Source of the DNA: Psychrobacter lutiphocae DSM 21542
GTDB taxonomy: Bacteria > Pseudomonadota > Gammaproteobacteria > Pseudomonadales > Moraxellaceae
Direction of reading: 5' to 3'
Length of the DNA: 64,000 bases
NCBI RefSeq assembly: GCF_000382145.1
Contig: NZ_KB907630.1
Span: 1-64,000 of the forward strand
Below the pieces are notes generated by a model. It did not search any database. It saw only the letters and a program-made list of their open reading frames with translations, and was not told the DNA's origin. Of the stretch, positions 46,345 through 56,754 are shown one piece after another (within the stretch, counting starts at the first letter, position 1; every line of letters begins with the position of its first letter). Both the position numbers and the translations under genes were made by a program.

Positions 46345-48126
46345 TTATCTCAGTGTCTGCGCCATTTCTACTTCTGCCGCTAATAATGCATTATCCATTA
46401 ACTTAGGCGTAATAAAAATAAGTAGCTCCTGTTTATCATTTCTGCGCAAATCACGTTTAAACAAACGACCAACATAAGGAATATCACCAAAAAATGGGAC
46501 TTTTTCTACATTATTAAAGATTTGATTGCGGTAAATACCGCCTAGGACAATAGTTTGACCTGCTGCCATCGTTACATTGGTGCTTAGCGTATCCGTATCA
46601 ATTAATACCACACCACCGCTGACGGGACTGGGCCTACCATTTTCAATATGGATTTGTAGTGAGATCTGATTATCTGGAGTAATGTTTGGTGTCACTTCTA
46701 GGCTAAGCACTGCCTCCTCAAATTGAGTAATAGTACCACCACCTTCTGACTCTCCGTGATAGGGGATTTTTGTACCAGAAGATACTTTTGCCGTTTGCTT
46801 ATCAAGGGTTAAAATTTTGGGCGTTGAAATCACCTCGCCACGACCTTCTGCCTGCATGGCCGACAGCTCTAAGTCTATCATCAAATCTGATAAACTTAAT
46901 AAGCCAAATGCAATACGCCCAGCTGCATTAGCCACTCCCAAATCTACATTCAAGTTATCAGGGCGGGTAATATTATAAGTGGGTTTGACAATTGGCTTAC
47001 CATTAAAAGTTGAGTTTTGTAATGTAAACTGCTTTAAGTCTGCCAATGTTTGATCACTACCACCGACCAGCAAATCATTATTGGTCGCTACCCCTTGCGA
47101 TAAAATTCCCCACTTAACCCCTATTTCTTTACTAAAGCTATCTGAAGCACTCACTATACGCGCCTCTATCATCACTTGGCGCACAGGAATATCAACCTGA
47201 GCAACCAATGCTTTAATATTATTAATGCTGACAGCGGTATCTTTGACAATTAAGGTATTGGTACGCGCATCCACAGCAACCACTCCTCGCTGAGACAGCA
47301 AGGTTGCTGGATAGTGTTGTATTTTTTGGTCGGGTGCGATTACTTCAGTAGCCCCAAGCCCATTTGTTACACTTGCTATATTTGACACATCAAAACCCAT
47401 ATCAGGGTTTTGATGACTGCCTGTTAACAGTATATTTGGTGTCTCTGGAGTCGCTCTTGCTATTGGCTTATTTGCAGCTGTCTTTGATGTGCCACGTGAT
47501 TGGCTGGCCTTAGTGATGAGCGTCATTATATCTGCTGCTTTGGCATAGTTTGGACGTATATAGGCACTATACAAAGGCATTGAAGCCTCATCATGTTGCT
47601 GCGTCATCTGTGCTAATGGTGTAATAAAAATCACATTGCCTTGTTGCTGTTTCCCCAACTGTTTGGTAGTCAAAATGACGTCTAATGCTTGATCCCAAGG
47701 CACATTGGTCAAATTTAGCATAATGGTGCCTTTTACCTCATCACTAGCAACAATATTCAACCCAGTGAACTGAGATAACAAATGCAATGCGCTGCGTACC
47801 TCAACATTTTGAAAGTTAATAGAGATAGGCTCACCATGATACTCTGTTATTACAGGATACTTCACTGAAGTAGCGTCAATAGCAGCTAGATGAGCATCAG
47901 TCGGATTAACCAGATCTACTTGAGCAAAAGTAGCAGTGGATACCGTTGCCGCTAGCATTATGCATACTCTAAATCCTATCAGTATCTTAAATGTTGCAAA
48001 TAACTGTGGCACAGAGCTTGGCATACAACTAATCGTGATCGATTGATAACCGCGATTAAACTGGTTGGGGTTGTTTATGTTATTTATACTATTATTATCT
48101 AACTTCTCTGACCTCTGTATTCTCAT
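46345..48126 (-). CDS. pilQ: Type IV pilus secretin PilQ
   Basis: PilQ forms the outer-membrane gate for type IV pili. Residues about 95-165 form the STN/N0 domain (EPISINFQNVEVRSALHLLS ... VPWDQALDVIL). An N1 domain holds VAVDARTNTLIVKDT. The secretin domain contains KVSSGTKIPYHGESEGGGTI and the signature VPFFGDIPYVGRLFKRD. At 593 residues it is 100-130 shorter than Pseudomonas or Acinetobacter PilQ: the AMIN peptidoglycan-binding domains that normally precede STN are missing. The N-terminus is odd, with about 50 polar residues before the signal-like helix (GFRVCIMLAATVSTATFAQ), so the true start may be Met35 at 48024. Confidence 0.93.
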   Translation of the reverse strand: MRIQRSEKLDNNSINNINNPNQFNRGYQSITISCMPSSVPQLFATFKILIGFRVCIMLAATVSTATFAQVDLVNPTDAHLAAIDATSVKYPVITEYHGEPISINFQNVEVRSALHLLSQFTGLNIVASDEVKGTIMLNLTNVPWDQALDVILTTKQLGKQQQGNVIFITPLAQMTQQHDEASMPLYSAYIRPNYAKAADIMTLITKASQSRGTSKTAANKPIARATPETPNILLTGSHQNPDMGFDVSNIASVTNGLGATEVIAPDQKIQHYPATLLSQRGVVAVDARTNTLIVKDTAVSINNIKALVAQVDIPVRQVMIEARIVSASDSFSKEIGVKWGILSQGVATNNDLLVGGSDQTLADLKQFTLQNSTFNGKPIVKPTYNITRPDNLNVDLGVANAAGRIAFGLLSLSDLMIDLELSAMQAEGRGEVISTPKILTLDKQTAKVSSGTKIPYHGESEGGGTITQFEEAVLSLEVTPNITPDNQISLQIHIENGRPSPVSGGVVLIDTDTLSTNVTMAAGQTIVLGGIYRNQIFNNVEKVPFFGDIPYVGRLFKRDLRRNDKQELLIFITPKLMDNALLAAEVEMAQTLR

Positions 48127-48201
48127 TTGTTATCCATAACTTATCGTATTAAATGGCACATGAATCACTTTTTGATTACATAACCAAACTAGGAGCTGTA
48201 C

Positions 48202-48864
48202 CTAATAGCTTGCAATAGGCGCTATTAATGAAGCAGGTGCTAAGACATATCCTAGCTGTGGATTAAAAACTGTCTGCACCAAGTTAATCTGAGTGGCAGT
48301 AATCTCAACCACACGACCACTATACCCACCCACATACTGACCTATCTGCACCTGTTCTACCAGCCCATCTGGGCGCTCAACCAAACCATATCTTTGATTA
48401 CGAACTATCATCATACCTCGATAAGTCAGCTGGTTGAGTGCATAAGCTTCTAGTGCCTGTCTAGGACGGTCGGCATCTGGTGGTAGCTCTGGCTGTACTC
48501 GTGGTGGCTCCTCTGCTATCACCTGACTTTCAGGTATATCCTGTATTAATGTTGGCTCTAAGCCGCTGGACTGAGCGCTGGACTGAGCATCTAGCTGACT
48601 GTCTATTTGTGTTTGCACTTGAGTAATAGCGCCTAGCGGTACAAATGGACTGCGCAGTGCTACCGCCTGATACACATAAGGTGCTATCACCTCGGCCTTG
48701 GCTAGTGGCTCGATGGCTTCTGCTGTCATCTGTCCTTGCTGTTGGTCCAGTTGCTGTGCCAACTGCTGTGATGGATCTCCACACGCAGCTAGACTCAACA
48801 AACTGACACTGACTAAAGCACTACATAGCCTTATCCTCATATTGATCACAAACCATAACTGCAT
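48202..48864 (-). CDS. pilP: Type IV pilus lipoprotein PilP
   Basis: The lipobox is SLLSLAAC. A Gln-rich linker (about residues 30-130) leads to the conserved PilP domain: LNQLTYRGMMIVRNQRYGLV, GLVEQVQIGQYVGGYSG and INLVQTVF. PilP anchors the PilMNO complex to the PilQ secretin. The 48864 start has GGAG eight bases upstream, but a Met nine residues later would give a tidier signal peptide. It lies 2 bp behind pilO and 75 bp ahead of pilQ. Confidence 0.9.
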   Translation of the reverse strand: MQLWFVINMRIRLCSALVSVSLLSLAACGDPSQQLAQQLDQQQGQMTAEAIEPLAKAEVIAPYVYQAVALRSPFVPLGAITQVQTQIDSQLDAQSSAQSSGLEPTLIQDIPESQVIAEEPPRVQPELPPDADRPRQALEAYALNQLTYRGMMIVRNQRYGLVERPDGLVEQVQIGQYVGGYSGRVVEITATQINLVQTVFNPQLGYVLAPASLIAPIASY

Positions 48865-48866
48865 GC

Positions 48867-49682
48867 TTATGGCTCCTGTCCAATAAATAAAGGTGTGGCC
48901 TCTTTTTCTGAGGGTAAATGATATACCTTAGTATGTAGCAACAATGACAGCTGCTTAGGATCTAGCAACAAAGGGTTGGCGTGTTTCACTGCAAAGCCTT
49001 GAATACTGATGGCTTGTGGTAGAGCAGACAACCCAGTAACAAATAAGCCCAAATTGTGATAACCACCGATGACTACCATATCAATGGGCTGCTCTGTATA
49101 TAAATATGAGGCTGGCACTTGTTCTGGTAACTGTGTGGCAACTGCTGACTCAACCCTTGCTATATCTGCTGTATCTGTGATTGTTAAATCTAAGTTTTGA
49201 CCTAAAATTTTCTCGCTTTTTTCAGCTAAAGCAATATCTTGCAATACCACACCACTGCTGAGCGCCACTTTATTTATTGCTGCTAATAGCTTGCTACTTT
49301 CACCGTCTGCGGTTAACCGTCCAAACTGCTGAATAAGCTGCTGCTGTGCTTGCTGGGTTTGTTGAATATAAGTCTGTTGAGTTGCCGCTTGCATTGATTT
49401 TTGTTGATAACTTGCCAATAACACCTGCTGCTGTGCTTGTTGTGCGACCAACTGTTGCTGTTTGGCTCGAATTGGAAGCAAATAGGCGACAAAAACAATT
49501 AATAACAAAGGTATTGCGATAACTGTTAGCTTGATAGCAAGTGGCCAGCTACCATAATACTGACTATCTAAGCTTTGTAAGCGATACCAGTAATGCCGCC
49601 ATCTGTATTGCGATTTGTATTTTGACTGATGTTTTAGCTTATGTTGCTGAGAAGAGTTGCGCTGTATGGTTGGTAGTGTCAT
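48867..49682 (-). CDS. pilO: Type IV pilus alignment protein PilO
   Basis: This 271-residue bitopic protein has a basic cytoplasmic N-terminus and one membrane helix (LTVIAIPLLLIVFVAYLLPI). A Gln-rich coiled coil follows (residues 75-120), then a ferredoxin-like PilO domain with IDMVVIGGYHNLGLFVTGLS, the family signature. It pairs with PilN in the inner membrane. It overlaps pilN by 4 bp. Confidence 0.93.
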   Translation of the reverse strand: MTLPTIQRNSSQQHKLKHQSKYKSQYRWRHYWYRLQSLDSQYYGSWPLAIKLTVIAIPLLLIVFVAYLLPIRAKQQQLVAQQAQQQVLLASYQQKSMQAATQQTYIQQTQQAQQQLIQQFGRLTADGESSKLLAAINKVALSSGVVLQDIALAEKSEKILGQNLDLTITDTADIARVESAVATQLPEQVPASYLYTEQPIDMVVIGGYHNLGLFVTGLSALPQAISIQGFAVKHANPLLLDPKQLSLLLHTKVYHLPSEKEATPLFIGQEP

Positions 49683-50347
49683 GGCGCACCCCTATCATTA
49701 ATTGCAGGACTACTATCAGCTTGCATAGAGCTATCAGCTTGCATAGAGCTATCATCTGCAACTTGCACTTGCATTTGTAGCAATACATCTGCAACTTTAT
49801 TAGCGCTGATTGGCACCGCCGTTACTACAAAGTCATAAGTGTAACTAAGGCTCGCAGGCTGCTGGCTTTGTTTGACATACTGCAGCTGTGCTTGTTGTAA
49901 CCAAACACTAGCTGTTAAGTCCTGAACCCAAGTAGTGACATCTGTAGTTTGTGTAGCACTACCACTGAAAGTGATTACCCCATCGTGCTGTTTAAATTCT
50001 GTTAAATACAAACCACTTGGTAAGCTATACGCCACATCATTCCATAAGTGTGACAATACGCTACGCTGATAATCGAGCGCCTCAATCCAGTCTTGCTGAG
50101 CTGCAATCACATCTAATTGTGACCTGGATCGCTCAATATCAACAATAGCTAAATCGAACTGCGCAATCTTATCCTTTAAGTAAGCCGCCACTGCTAACTG
50201 CTGGCTTTGTAAGTAATGCAAATAACCCCAAACACTAAGTGCAAGCAGCAGACCTACCCCAATACTTGCCAGTAGCGCCTGTTTGAACTGTTTATTTTTT
50301 TGTTGACGCAACTGCTCACGCCACGGCAGTAAGTTTATTTGCGCCAT
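49679..50347 (-). CDS. pilN: Type IV pilus assembly protein PilN
   Basis: An upstream in-frame start exists inside pilM, but the Met at 50347 gives MAQINLLPWREQLRQQKN, the conserved cytoplasmic motif that docks into PilM. It has a ribosome site (AGAGAGG). One membrane helix (ALLASIGVGLLLALSVWGYL) and a coiled coil plus periplasmic ferredoxin-like domain follow. The C-terminus has a near-repeat (DDSSMQADSSMQADSS). The start overlaps the pilM end by 13 bp. Confidence 0.93.
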   Translation of the reverse strand: MAQINLLPWREQLRQQKNKQFKQALLASIGVGLLLALSVWGYLHYLQSQQLAVAAYLKDKIAQFDLAIVDIERSRSQLDVIAAQQDWIEALDYQRSVLSHLWNDVAYSLPSGLYLTEFKQHDGVITFSGSATQTTDVTTWVQDLTASVWLQQAQLQYVKQSQQPASLSYTYDFVVTAVPISANKVADVLLQMQVQVADDSSMQADSSMQADSSPAINDRGAP

Positions 50348-51645
50348 AATCCTCTCTTTCTTGAGTGCTGTACAGACTGACAGGCTCGCAAGCTTAGACC
50401 ACACGCCGTCATCAAGCGCGGTGCATCTTGTTGTAATTGCTGTTTATCTATACCTAGGCGAATAGACATACCGTCAAAAGGATTGGCTATGCTGACTGGC
50501 AGTCCAAGCTTATCTTGTAAAATGAGATCTAATTGCGACAAAGCAGCACTGCCACCACATAAGACAACTTGTTCTATTTGTGGTGCACTATCTAAGATGG
50601 GTTTTGGCTCGATTTGTGAGGGGTGTTGCTGATTATCAAGAGTAGATTGTGATATCTGTGGTTGTGGCTGAAAATAAGCCTGTAAAGCTTGTTTAATATG
50701 ATCTACTAAGCTATCAGCAAACGGCATTAGATGCTGAGCCACATACTCTTTGTCTAAGTTATCTATATTTACATCCTGTACCTTTTCTGGCCAGTTTGTT
50801 TTGACCTGTTGTGCCTGCCCTGTATTTAACAGATAGTTAGTTTGTAGCGATTCTGTGAGCTGACTACCCCCAAATAGTTGCTCATTTTGATAGACAAATA
50901 TCCCTTGGTGGGCTACATAGACTCTGGTGCGACTATGTCCAATATCGATTAATGCAACTACTGCAGGATAACTTGATGGTTGCTGGCAAATCAGCTGCCA
51001 AGCACGTTCAATAGCGTGGTTATCAGCTTCAATAAATTGTGGTTTTATATCTGCAAATCTAAAGGTGTCAATCAGCTGCTCAATATGGTGACTTAGACTT
51101 GCTACTAATAATACCGTAACTGCCTCTGAGCCGTTGCCGTTAGCTCTACTATTTCCGTTAGCTATGTTTGTGTGATTGCTGTTTGTGTTACCGCTGTTTG
51201 CTTTGTTTTGGTTATATTGGATGTTTTGGTCATGCGCTGTTGCCACAAACCTGAGCACTTCAAAATCAAAGCTAGCTTCAGCGATCGGGTAAGGAATGTA
51301 TTGCTCAGCATCGATATAAATCTGCGCTTCAATTTCAGCTTCTGATAACCAAGCAGGCATTGTTAGATGTTTGGTAAGTGTTAATGCCTGTGCTATTGCA
51401 GTGGCTGCTTGTGTTGGTTGCAAATGAAGACGCTGCATAAGCTCAGCAACAATATACCCCATTTGCTCGACATCAATGATTTCATTATCTACCATCTCTG
51501 CACCGCTTAGCTCTGTGATGCCATAGTGCGTAAGCTGATAATGACTGTGCTGCTGACTTAGAGCCACCATCGATACAGCCGTATTGCTGATACTAATGCC
51601 CAGTATAGAGGTCGTTGAAGACAGTGCCGCTGGCAATAAACGCAA
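50335..51645 (-). CDS. pilM: Type IV pilus assembly ATPase-fold protein PilM
   Basis: The 436-residue actin-like cytoplasmic protein binds ATP and the PilN tail. Actin-fold motifs include SILGISISNTAVSMVAL, VALIDIGHSRTRVYVAH and QVVLCGGSAALSQLD. Compared with the usual 350 residues it has two inserts, an Asn-rich one (about residues 150-170) and a Gln/Pro-rich one (about 320-345). It is the first gene of pilMNOPQ and is divergent from the PBP1A gene, as in Pseudomonas. Confidence 0.93.
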   Translation of the reverse strand: MRLLPAALSSTTSILGISISNTAVSMVALSQQHSHYQLTHYGITELSGAEMVDNEIIDVEQMGYIVAELMQRLHLQPTQAATAIAQALTLTKHLTMPAWLSEAEIEAQIYIDAEQYIPYPIAEASFDFEVLRFVATAHDQNIQYNQNKANSGNTNSNHTNIANGNSRANGNGSEAVTVLLVASLSHHIEQLIDTFRFADIKPQFIEADNHAIERAWQLICQQPSSYPAVVALIDIGHSRTRVYVAHQGIFVYQNEQLFGGSQLTESLQTNYLLNTGQAQQVKTNWPEKVQDVNIDNLDKEYVAQHLMPFADSLVDHIKQALQAYFQPQPQISQSTLDNQQHPSQIEPKPILDSAPQIEQVVLCGGSAALSQLDLILQDKLGLPVSIANPFDGMSIRLGIDKQQLQQDAPRLMTACGLSLRACQSVQHSRKRGLWRK

Positions 51646-52430
51646 AATAATTCCTTTTATTTTGGGATGATATGTTATGGCGTATGACGATATGTTGTGG
51701 TGTATAGAGGTAGAGACTTATTAAAATATGCATTAAAGTGCAGGTTAAAATATGTATTAAAGTACAGATGCCAAATAACTCAAACTTATATCTATTAAGT
51801 TAAGGTCTGTTAATTCAATTTTTATTGCGGCTATTACAGCCTTCTCTTGCTAATTTCCATCTCTATTTTCTATTTATTGCCACCTTTATTACCATCCTTA
51901 TATTATTACCCTATTTACTTAACCTTTATTTGTCAATAGTATTTTTAAATTTTTCTAACTTATATTCTACTCTTAGCTTATTAACGTTTGCGGCAGGCTA
52001 TGGCTTGTGCCCAGCATATTTGATTAAAAAAATACGTTTCGCTAGGTTAAAAGTACCCACCTACATTGGATTGTAATAAGTTGAGAGTGGGGTATTCACT
52101 TAGATATCATTAACAAAATCAAACCATATACGCTAACGGCCGCTTTTTGATAAAATAGCCATTAATTATGTTATTAAATTTAAGTTTAATATTGTGTTTG
52201 CATGTTAGCTGTATAAGATATGGCTCATTTGCTTTATAATTGTCCGTATCAGCTTATTGTCATCATCGGCTTTGCCCCCATTTATTGTTACAAAGTTAGC
52301 TATTAGCCCTACCTATATCAGCATGATCATAGCTAAAGTGTGGTAGCCAACTTAAATACACTTAATATAAATAAATGGCAGCTGAGAATATCTATATCTA
52401 ATATTTCAGTCTTTAATTAATAGAGTCATT
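51646..52430. other. Divergent pilM/mrcA intergenic region
   Basis: The 785-bp gap contains the promoters for both directions and a degraded foldback repeat at 51982-52093. A nominal 83-codon frame at 51825 runs into that repeat and has no ribosome site, so I do not call it a gene. Direct repeats TTAAAATATG-CATTAAAGT and TTAAAATATG-TATTAAAGT lie just upstream of pilM (51720-51765). Confidence 0.5.
51982..52093 (-). repeat. Foldback miniature element, copy 3 (one end degraded)
   Basis: AGTTGAGAGTGGGGT closes the right end and inner parts GCAGGCTATGGCTTGTGCCC and CCTACATTGGATTGTAAT match copy 1 in opposite orientation. The left terminal repeat is no longer recognisable. Confidence 0.68.
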
Positions 52431-55205
52431 ATGCCGCAATTGCCTGCTATTTCTCGCCTTATCCATTATATTGTATCTATTTTGCTAGCCATTATTGCCT
52501 TTGCAATTATTTTGGTGCTTGCTTTTCCAATTGGATTTTACGGGATGGCTATGTATTTAGAGCCAGAGTTACCTAGCATCTCCAAAATACAAACTACCAG
52601 CCTAGAGATGCCACTGCAAATTTATAGCAAGGATAACAAATTAATTGGACAATATGGCAACCGCATGTCCTTGCCTGTCAGCTATGAAGAGATACCACCT
52701 ACCTTTATCAATGCATTTTTGGCAGCTGAAGACGCCTCATTTTATGAGCATAGTGGTATTAGTATTAAAGGACTTGGGCGTGCAGTCACCGAAATTATTA
52801 CCGATGATGACGGACAAACTGGTGGATCTACCATTACCATGCAGGTAGCAAAAAACTACTTTTTATCACCTGAACGTACCTTTAGCCGTAAGCTCACTGA
52901 GCTGTATCTGGCTCGCAGCATCGAAGAAGAGTTAACTAAAGAAGAAATATTAACCTTATATGTCAATAAGATTTATATGGGTGAAGGCGCTTATGGTATT
53001 CGTGCGGCTGCCAAAAAATACTTTAGCAAATCGCTAGAGAACCTAAGCATTGCAGAGATGGCAACCTTGGCAGGTCTGCCCAAAGCACCGTCTCAAAACA
53101 ACCCTGTATCTAATCCAGAGATGGCACTAGAGCGGCGCAACTGGATTTTGGGACGTATGTTAGATCTTAACCATATCTCACAAGCTGAATATGAAGACGC
53201 TGTAAAAACCCCCCTTACTCTAAAGGTTTATAAGGAGCAACTGGACGTCAATATGCCATACTTGGCAGAAATGACCCGCCGCGCATTGGTGAATCGTTAT
53301 GGCGATGAGGTCATGAATGCTGGTTGGCGAGTTAAGCTTACTGTCGATAGTAAAGATCAAATTGCCGCTGATACTGCAGTTAAAAAAGGCTTAATTGGCT
53401 ATGACAGGCGTCATGGTTGGCGCGGTGCAGAAGCTCACGGCGAACCGCTAGAAAACTTTGTTACTTTTGCCAATATGGTACCAGCCAAAGTAACTGAGGT
53501 AGCTTCTCGTAGCTTTAAAGCGCAATTAAAAAATGGCGACATCGTTACTGTCCCTTGGTCAGGTATGAGCTGGGCTAAGCTATATTTAGATGCTAACCGC
53601 ATTAAAGGCTATCCAAGACATGCTTCTGACTTGGTCAAAAAAGATGATATCGTACGCTTGATAGCCAACGAAAATCAGACGTCTTGGCGTTTAACTCAGG
53701 TACCTAAAGTACAAGGCAGCTTAGTTGCACTAAATCCAGAAACTGGCGCTGTTGAGGCCTTGGTAGGTGGGTTCGATTACCGGCACAGTAAATTTAACCG
53801 TGCAACTCAAGGTTGGCGTCAGCCAGGCTCTACCATTAAGCCATTAAATTATGCCGCTGCCTTAGAAAAAGGCTATCGTCCAGACAGTTTAATTTCTGAT
53901 GGGCCTTTACGTATTGGTAGCTGGCGCCCAAGAAACTCTGATGGCCGCTATTATGGCAGTATGACCATCCGCCAAGGACTTATTCTATCGCGCAACTTGG
54001 TATCGATTCGCCTGCTGCAAGCGGTAGGCACAGAAGATGCCCGTCAACTACTCGATCAATTTGGACTAGATAAAGATAAGCTGCCAACCACCTTGTCACT
54101 GGCATTAGGTGCTGGTCAAGCAACGCCGCTACAAATGGCAACAGCCTATGCAACCTTTGCTAATGGCGGTCATCGTATTCAACCTTATTTAATTGACCAA
54201 GTATATGATTATAATAACAATCTATTATATTTGGCCAATCCTCAACGTGCTTGTGCGTTATGCTTCAATAACCAGCTTGACAGAATTAATGCCAACTTAG
54301 AAGCCGAATATGAAAAACAAGCAGAAGCGGAACTCAAACAACGTAAGACAGCACTTGCAGCATTAGAAAAAGACCCAACCTTAGCATCTAAGACCAACGC
54401 TCAAGATGATATCCAAAATAGTGATGGCGAAGACGGCGATGTCAAAGCAACAAACAGCGGCAGCTTGCAAGCCTCAATAGATGCTATCCGCTATGATGCA
54501 TCGCCACAAGCAGATCGTCTAAAACCAGCCATTATTCGTTATAGTCCAGCAGAGCAAGCGCCGCGTATTTTATCTCCAGCTGTTTCGTATGAGATGGCAG
54601 GTATGATGCGTGATGTTATTCAGCGTGGTACTGCCAAACGTGCTCGTGCCTTGGGTCGCAATGATATCGGCGGCAAAACTGGTACCACCAATGAGATGAA
54701 AGATGCCTGGTTTGCAGGCTTTCATCCAACGCAAGTGGCCATCGTTTGGCTTGGATTTGACCAACCCTCTACTCTTGGTCGAGGCGAATACGGTGGAGTC
54801 GCAGCCTTGCCTATGTGGGTTGACTATATGCGCTCTGCTTTAAAATCTGTGCCTTATCAATGGGTCAGTCTTGATAACAAAGCCAAGTCAGAAGCCTTTA
54901 AGCAACAGGTGGTGACTTTAAATGAAGACTCAGATGATGCTAATGACCAAAAAACAGACTCTAAAAATGATAACCGAATTACTAACCAAAGAGTCACAGG
55001 CAGTGGCGCTGGGCAACCACCAAGAGCTGCGCTCAGCGAGCGTAAGCTACCAGAACTGCCCAAACCACCTGCTGAGACACCTAATACAGATGCAGCGACC
55101 ACAAATAATCAACGTGCAAGCAATACAACACGTAATACAGCAAATGATATGACCAGTAGTACAACTGGCAACACACCAACCCAAAATAACACCGATAGCG
55201 AATAA
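52431..55205 (+). CDS. mrcA: Penicillin-binding protein 1A (bifunctional)
   Basis: It is a class A PBP that polymerises glycan and cross-links peptides. One N-terminal membrane helix is followed by the glycosyltransferase domain (AAEDASFYEHSGIS, GGSTITMQVAKNYF, EILTLYVNKIYMGEGAYGI) and an OB-like insert. The transpeptidase has the active serine in QPGSTIKPLNYAAAL, SRNLVS as the SxN motif and KTGTTNEMKDAWFAG. Length is 924 residues against about 850 normally. The excess is a charged insert (about residues 615-690) and an Asn/Thr-rich C-terminal tail of about 90 residues. The pilM divergent arrangement is conserved in relatives. Confidence 0.95.
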   Translation: MPQLPAISRLIHYIVSILLAIIAFAIILVLAFPIGFYGMAMYLEPELPSISKIQTTSLEMPLQIYSKDNKLIGQYGNRMSLPVSYEEIPPTFINAFLAAEDASFYEHSGISIKGLGRAVTEIITDDDGQTGGSTITMQVAKNYFLSPERTFSRKLTELYLARSIEEELTKEEILTLYVNKIYMGEGAYGIRAAAKKYFSKSLENLSIAEMATLAGLPKAPSQNNPVSNPEMALERRNWILGRMLDLNHISQAEYEDAVKTPLTLKVYKEQLDVNMPYLAEMTRRALVNRYGDEVMNAGWRVKLTVDSKDQIAADTAVKKGLIGYDRRHGWRGAEAHGEPLENFVTFANMVPAKVTEVASRSFKAQLKNGDIVTVPWSGMSWAKLYLDANRIKGYPRHASDLVKKDDIVRLIANENQTSWRLTQVPKVQGSLVALNPETGAVEALVGGFDYRHSKFNRATQGWRQPGSTIKPLNYAAALEKGYRPDSLISDGPLRIGSWRPRNSDGRYYGSMTIRQGLILSRNLVSIRLLQAVGTEDARQLLDQFGLDKDKLPTTLSLALGAGQATPLQMATAYATFANGGHRIQPYLIDQVYDYNNNLLYLANPQRACALCFNNQLDRINANLEAEYEKQAEAELKQRKTALAALEKDPTLASKTNAQDDIQNSDGEDGDVKATNSGSLQASIDAIRYDASPQADRLKPAIIRYSPAEQAPRILSPAVSYEMAGMMRDVIQRGTAKRARALGRNDIGGKTGTTNEMKDAWFAGFHPTQVAIVWLGFDQPSTLGRGEYGGVAALPMWVDYMRSALKSVPYQWVSLDNKAKSEAFKQQVVTLNEDSDDANDQKTDSKNDNRITNQRVTGSGAGQPPRAALSERKLPELPKPPAETPNTDAATTNNQRASNTTRNTANDMTSSTTGNTPTQNNTDSE

Positions 55206-55393
55206 CGAACAAGACTCATAGTTTTTGAGTTTGATTCTAAAACCTAGAGGCTGTACGACATAATTCAACTATGTTTAGTCCATATTAAGTTCATAGTACG
55301 AATGAAAGATACGCCCTAGCGCTTTTACCCTTACTGTCAAACGACAGATTTAATCATGCACTAGGTTTACGACCTAGCTAGCTGGAGAAAAAC

Positions 55394-56407
55394 ATGACTA
55401 CCTCAACCTCAGGCTTAACCACCGCCAACGCAGGCGATATCGTGGTAACTGCTTTATACAAATTTACACGCTTTGCAGACTATGAAGCCTATCGTGAGCC
55501 TCTACGCCAAATCATGCTTGATAACAAAGTACGAGGTACCTTATTACTAGCATCAGAAGGCATTAACGGCACCATCTCAGGTGAACGTACGGGTATCGAT
55601 ACAGTATTGGACTATATTCAAAACATTCCTGCTATTGGTGTTGTTGAATACAAAGAGTCCTTTACTGATACCCAGCCATTCTTTCGCACCAAAGTGAAGC
55701 TAAAAAAAGAAATCGTCACCATGGGTGTTGAAGGCATTGATCCACTACAATCAGTGGGACGCTATGTCAAACCAAGTGAATGGAATGACTTAATTAGCGA
55801 CCCAGATGTTCTGCTAATAGATACCCGTAACGACTATGAAGTCCAGATCGGAAGCTTTAAAAATGCAGTAAATCCAAAAACCGAAACCTTTCGCGAGTTT
55901 CCAGAATACGTCAAAAATGAGCTTGACCCTAATAAGCACAAAAAAGTCGCCATGTTTTGTACTGGTGGTATTCGCTGCGAAAAGTCAACCGCCTACTTGC
56001 GTGAACAAGGCTTTGATGAAGTCTATCATTTAGAAGGCGGTATTTTAAAATACTTAGAAGAAGTACCCGCCAATGAATCTTTATGGCAAGGCGACTGCTT
56101 TGTATTTGATAACCGAGTGGCGGTCAATCATAGCTTGGAAAAAAGCGATTATGATCAGTGCTATGCCTGCCGTATGCCGATTACAGATGCAGATAAACAG
56201 CATCCAGCCTATGTCAAGGGGGAGTCTTGCCCACACTGTATTGACAAAGCTACCAAAGAACAACGTGCCCGCTTCCGTGAGCGTCAACGTCAAATCAAAC
56301 TGGCCAAAGCACGTGGAGAAGCACATATCGGCTCTGAAGTGAATAAAGTTATTGAGGCGCGCAAACAACAAAAATTAAAAGCTAAATTGGATCAGAAAAA
56401 AGATTGA
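55394..56407 (+). CDS. trhO: tRNA uridine(34) hydroxylase TrhO (rhodanese family)
   Basis: It is an oxygen-dependent enzyme that hydroxylates U34 of certain tRNAs towards 5-methoxy- or 5-carboxymethoxyuridine. Hallmarks are the N-terminal [17 protein letters not shown] and [11 protein letters not shown] segments. The rhodanese domain has the active cysteine in [19 protein letters not shown]-terminal cysteine-rich module follows (CYACRMPI ... SCPHCID). Length is 337 residues (YceA 350). It is a single gene on the plus strand. Confidence 0.93.
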   Translation: MTTSTSGLTTANAGDIVVTALYKFTRFADYEAYREPLRQIMLDNKVRGTLLLASEGINGTISGERTGIDTVLDYIQNIPAIGVVEYKESFTDTQPFFRTKVKLKKEIVTMGVEGIDPLQSVGRYVKPSEWNDLISDPDVLLIDTRNDYEVQIGSFKNAVNPKTETFREFPEYVKNELDPNKHKKVAMFCTGGIRCEKSTAYLREQGFDEVYHLEGGILKYLEEVPANESLWQGDCFVFDNRVAVNHSLEKSDYDQCYACRMPITDADKQHPAYVKGESCPHCIDKATKEQRARFRERQRQIKLAKARGEAHIGSEVNKVIEARKQQKLKAKLDQKKD

Positions 56408-56500
56408 GGTCTATTCAACACTCATTTTTCAAGGAAAAGTTTAGTCATTTTTTACTTGAATGCTCAAAAACGATCACACTGATACCACTACTTAAAATGA

Positions 56501-56606
56501 ATAACTAATCTTGAAGTTAATCTATATAGGAAAGAAGACGAGTGCAAATGCTACAAATAGTAGGTTTAGCGAGTTTGACAAAGATAGGTTTTTTTCAGAA
56601 AAGGTA
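56501..56606 (+). repeat. 102-bp miniature element, copy C (diverged left part)
   Basis: From ACGAGTGCAAATGCTACAAA to AGAAAAGGTA the sequence matches copies A and B closely, and TTA follows the right end. The first 30 bases are diverged and the TACC end is lost. It sits between the convergent trhO and topA genes. Confidence 0.72.
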
Positions 56607-56695
56607 TTACTATTTTATGCGTCGAGATGACTAAAAAATAGTCTCTGTCAGTTCCGTAAATCAATTCTATACCGCCCCTAGAGTCTGTTGAAAAT

Positions 56696-56730
56696 AAAAA
56701 GCCCTGTTTATATTTTAAACAGGGCTTTTT
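56696..56730. terminator. Bidirectional terminator between trhO and topA
   Basis: AAAAAGCCCTGTTTA and TAAACAGGGCTTTTT form a 15-bp perfect stem with a five-base loop and A/T tracts on both sides, so it can stop transcripts from either convergent gene. Confidence 0.88.
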
Positions 56731-56754
56731 ATTGATGCTGACAGCTAACAGGGG

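Noticed and set aside
51825-52076. 83-codon frame in the pilM/mrcA gap that looks like a small membrane protein
   Set aside because: It has no ribosome site, its hydrophobicity comes from AT-rich DNA, and its 3' part is made of a foldback repeat.
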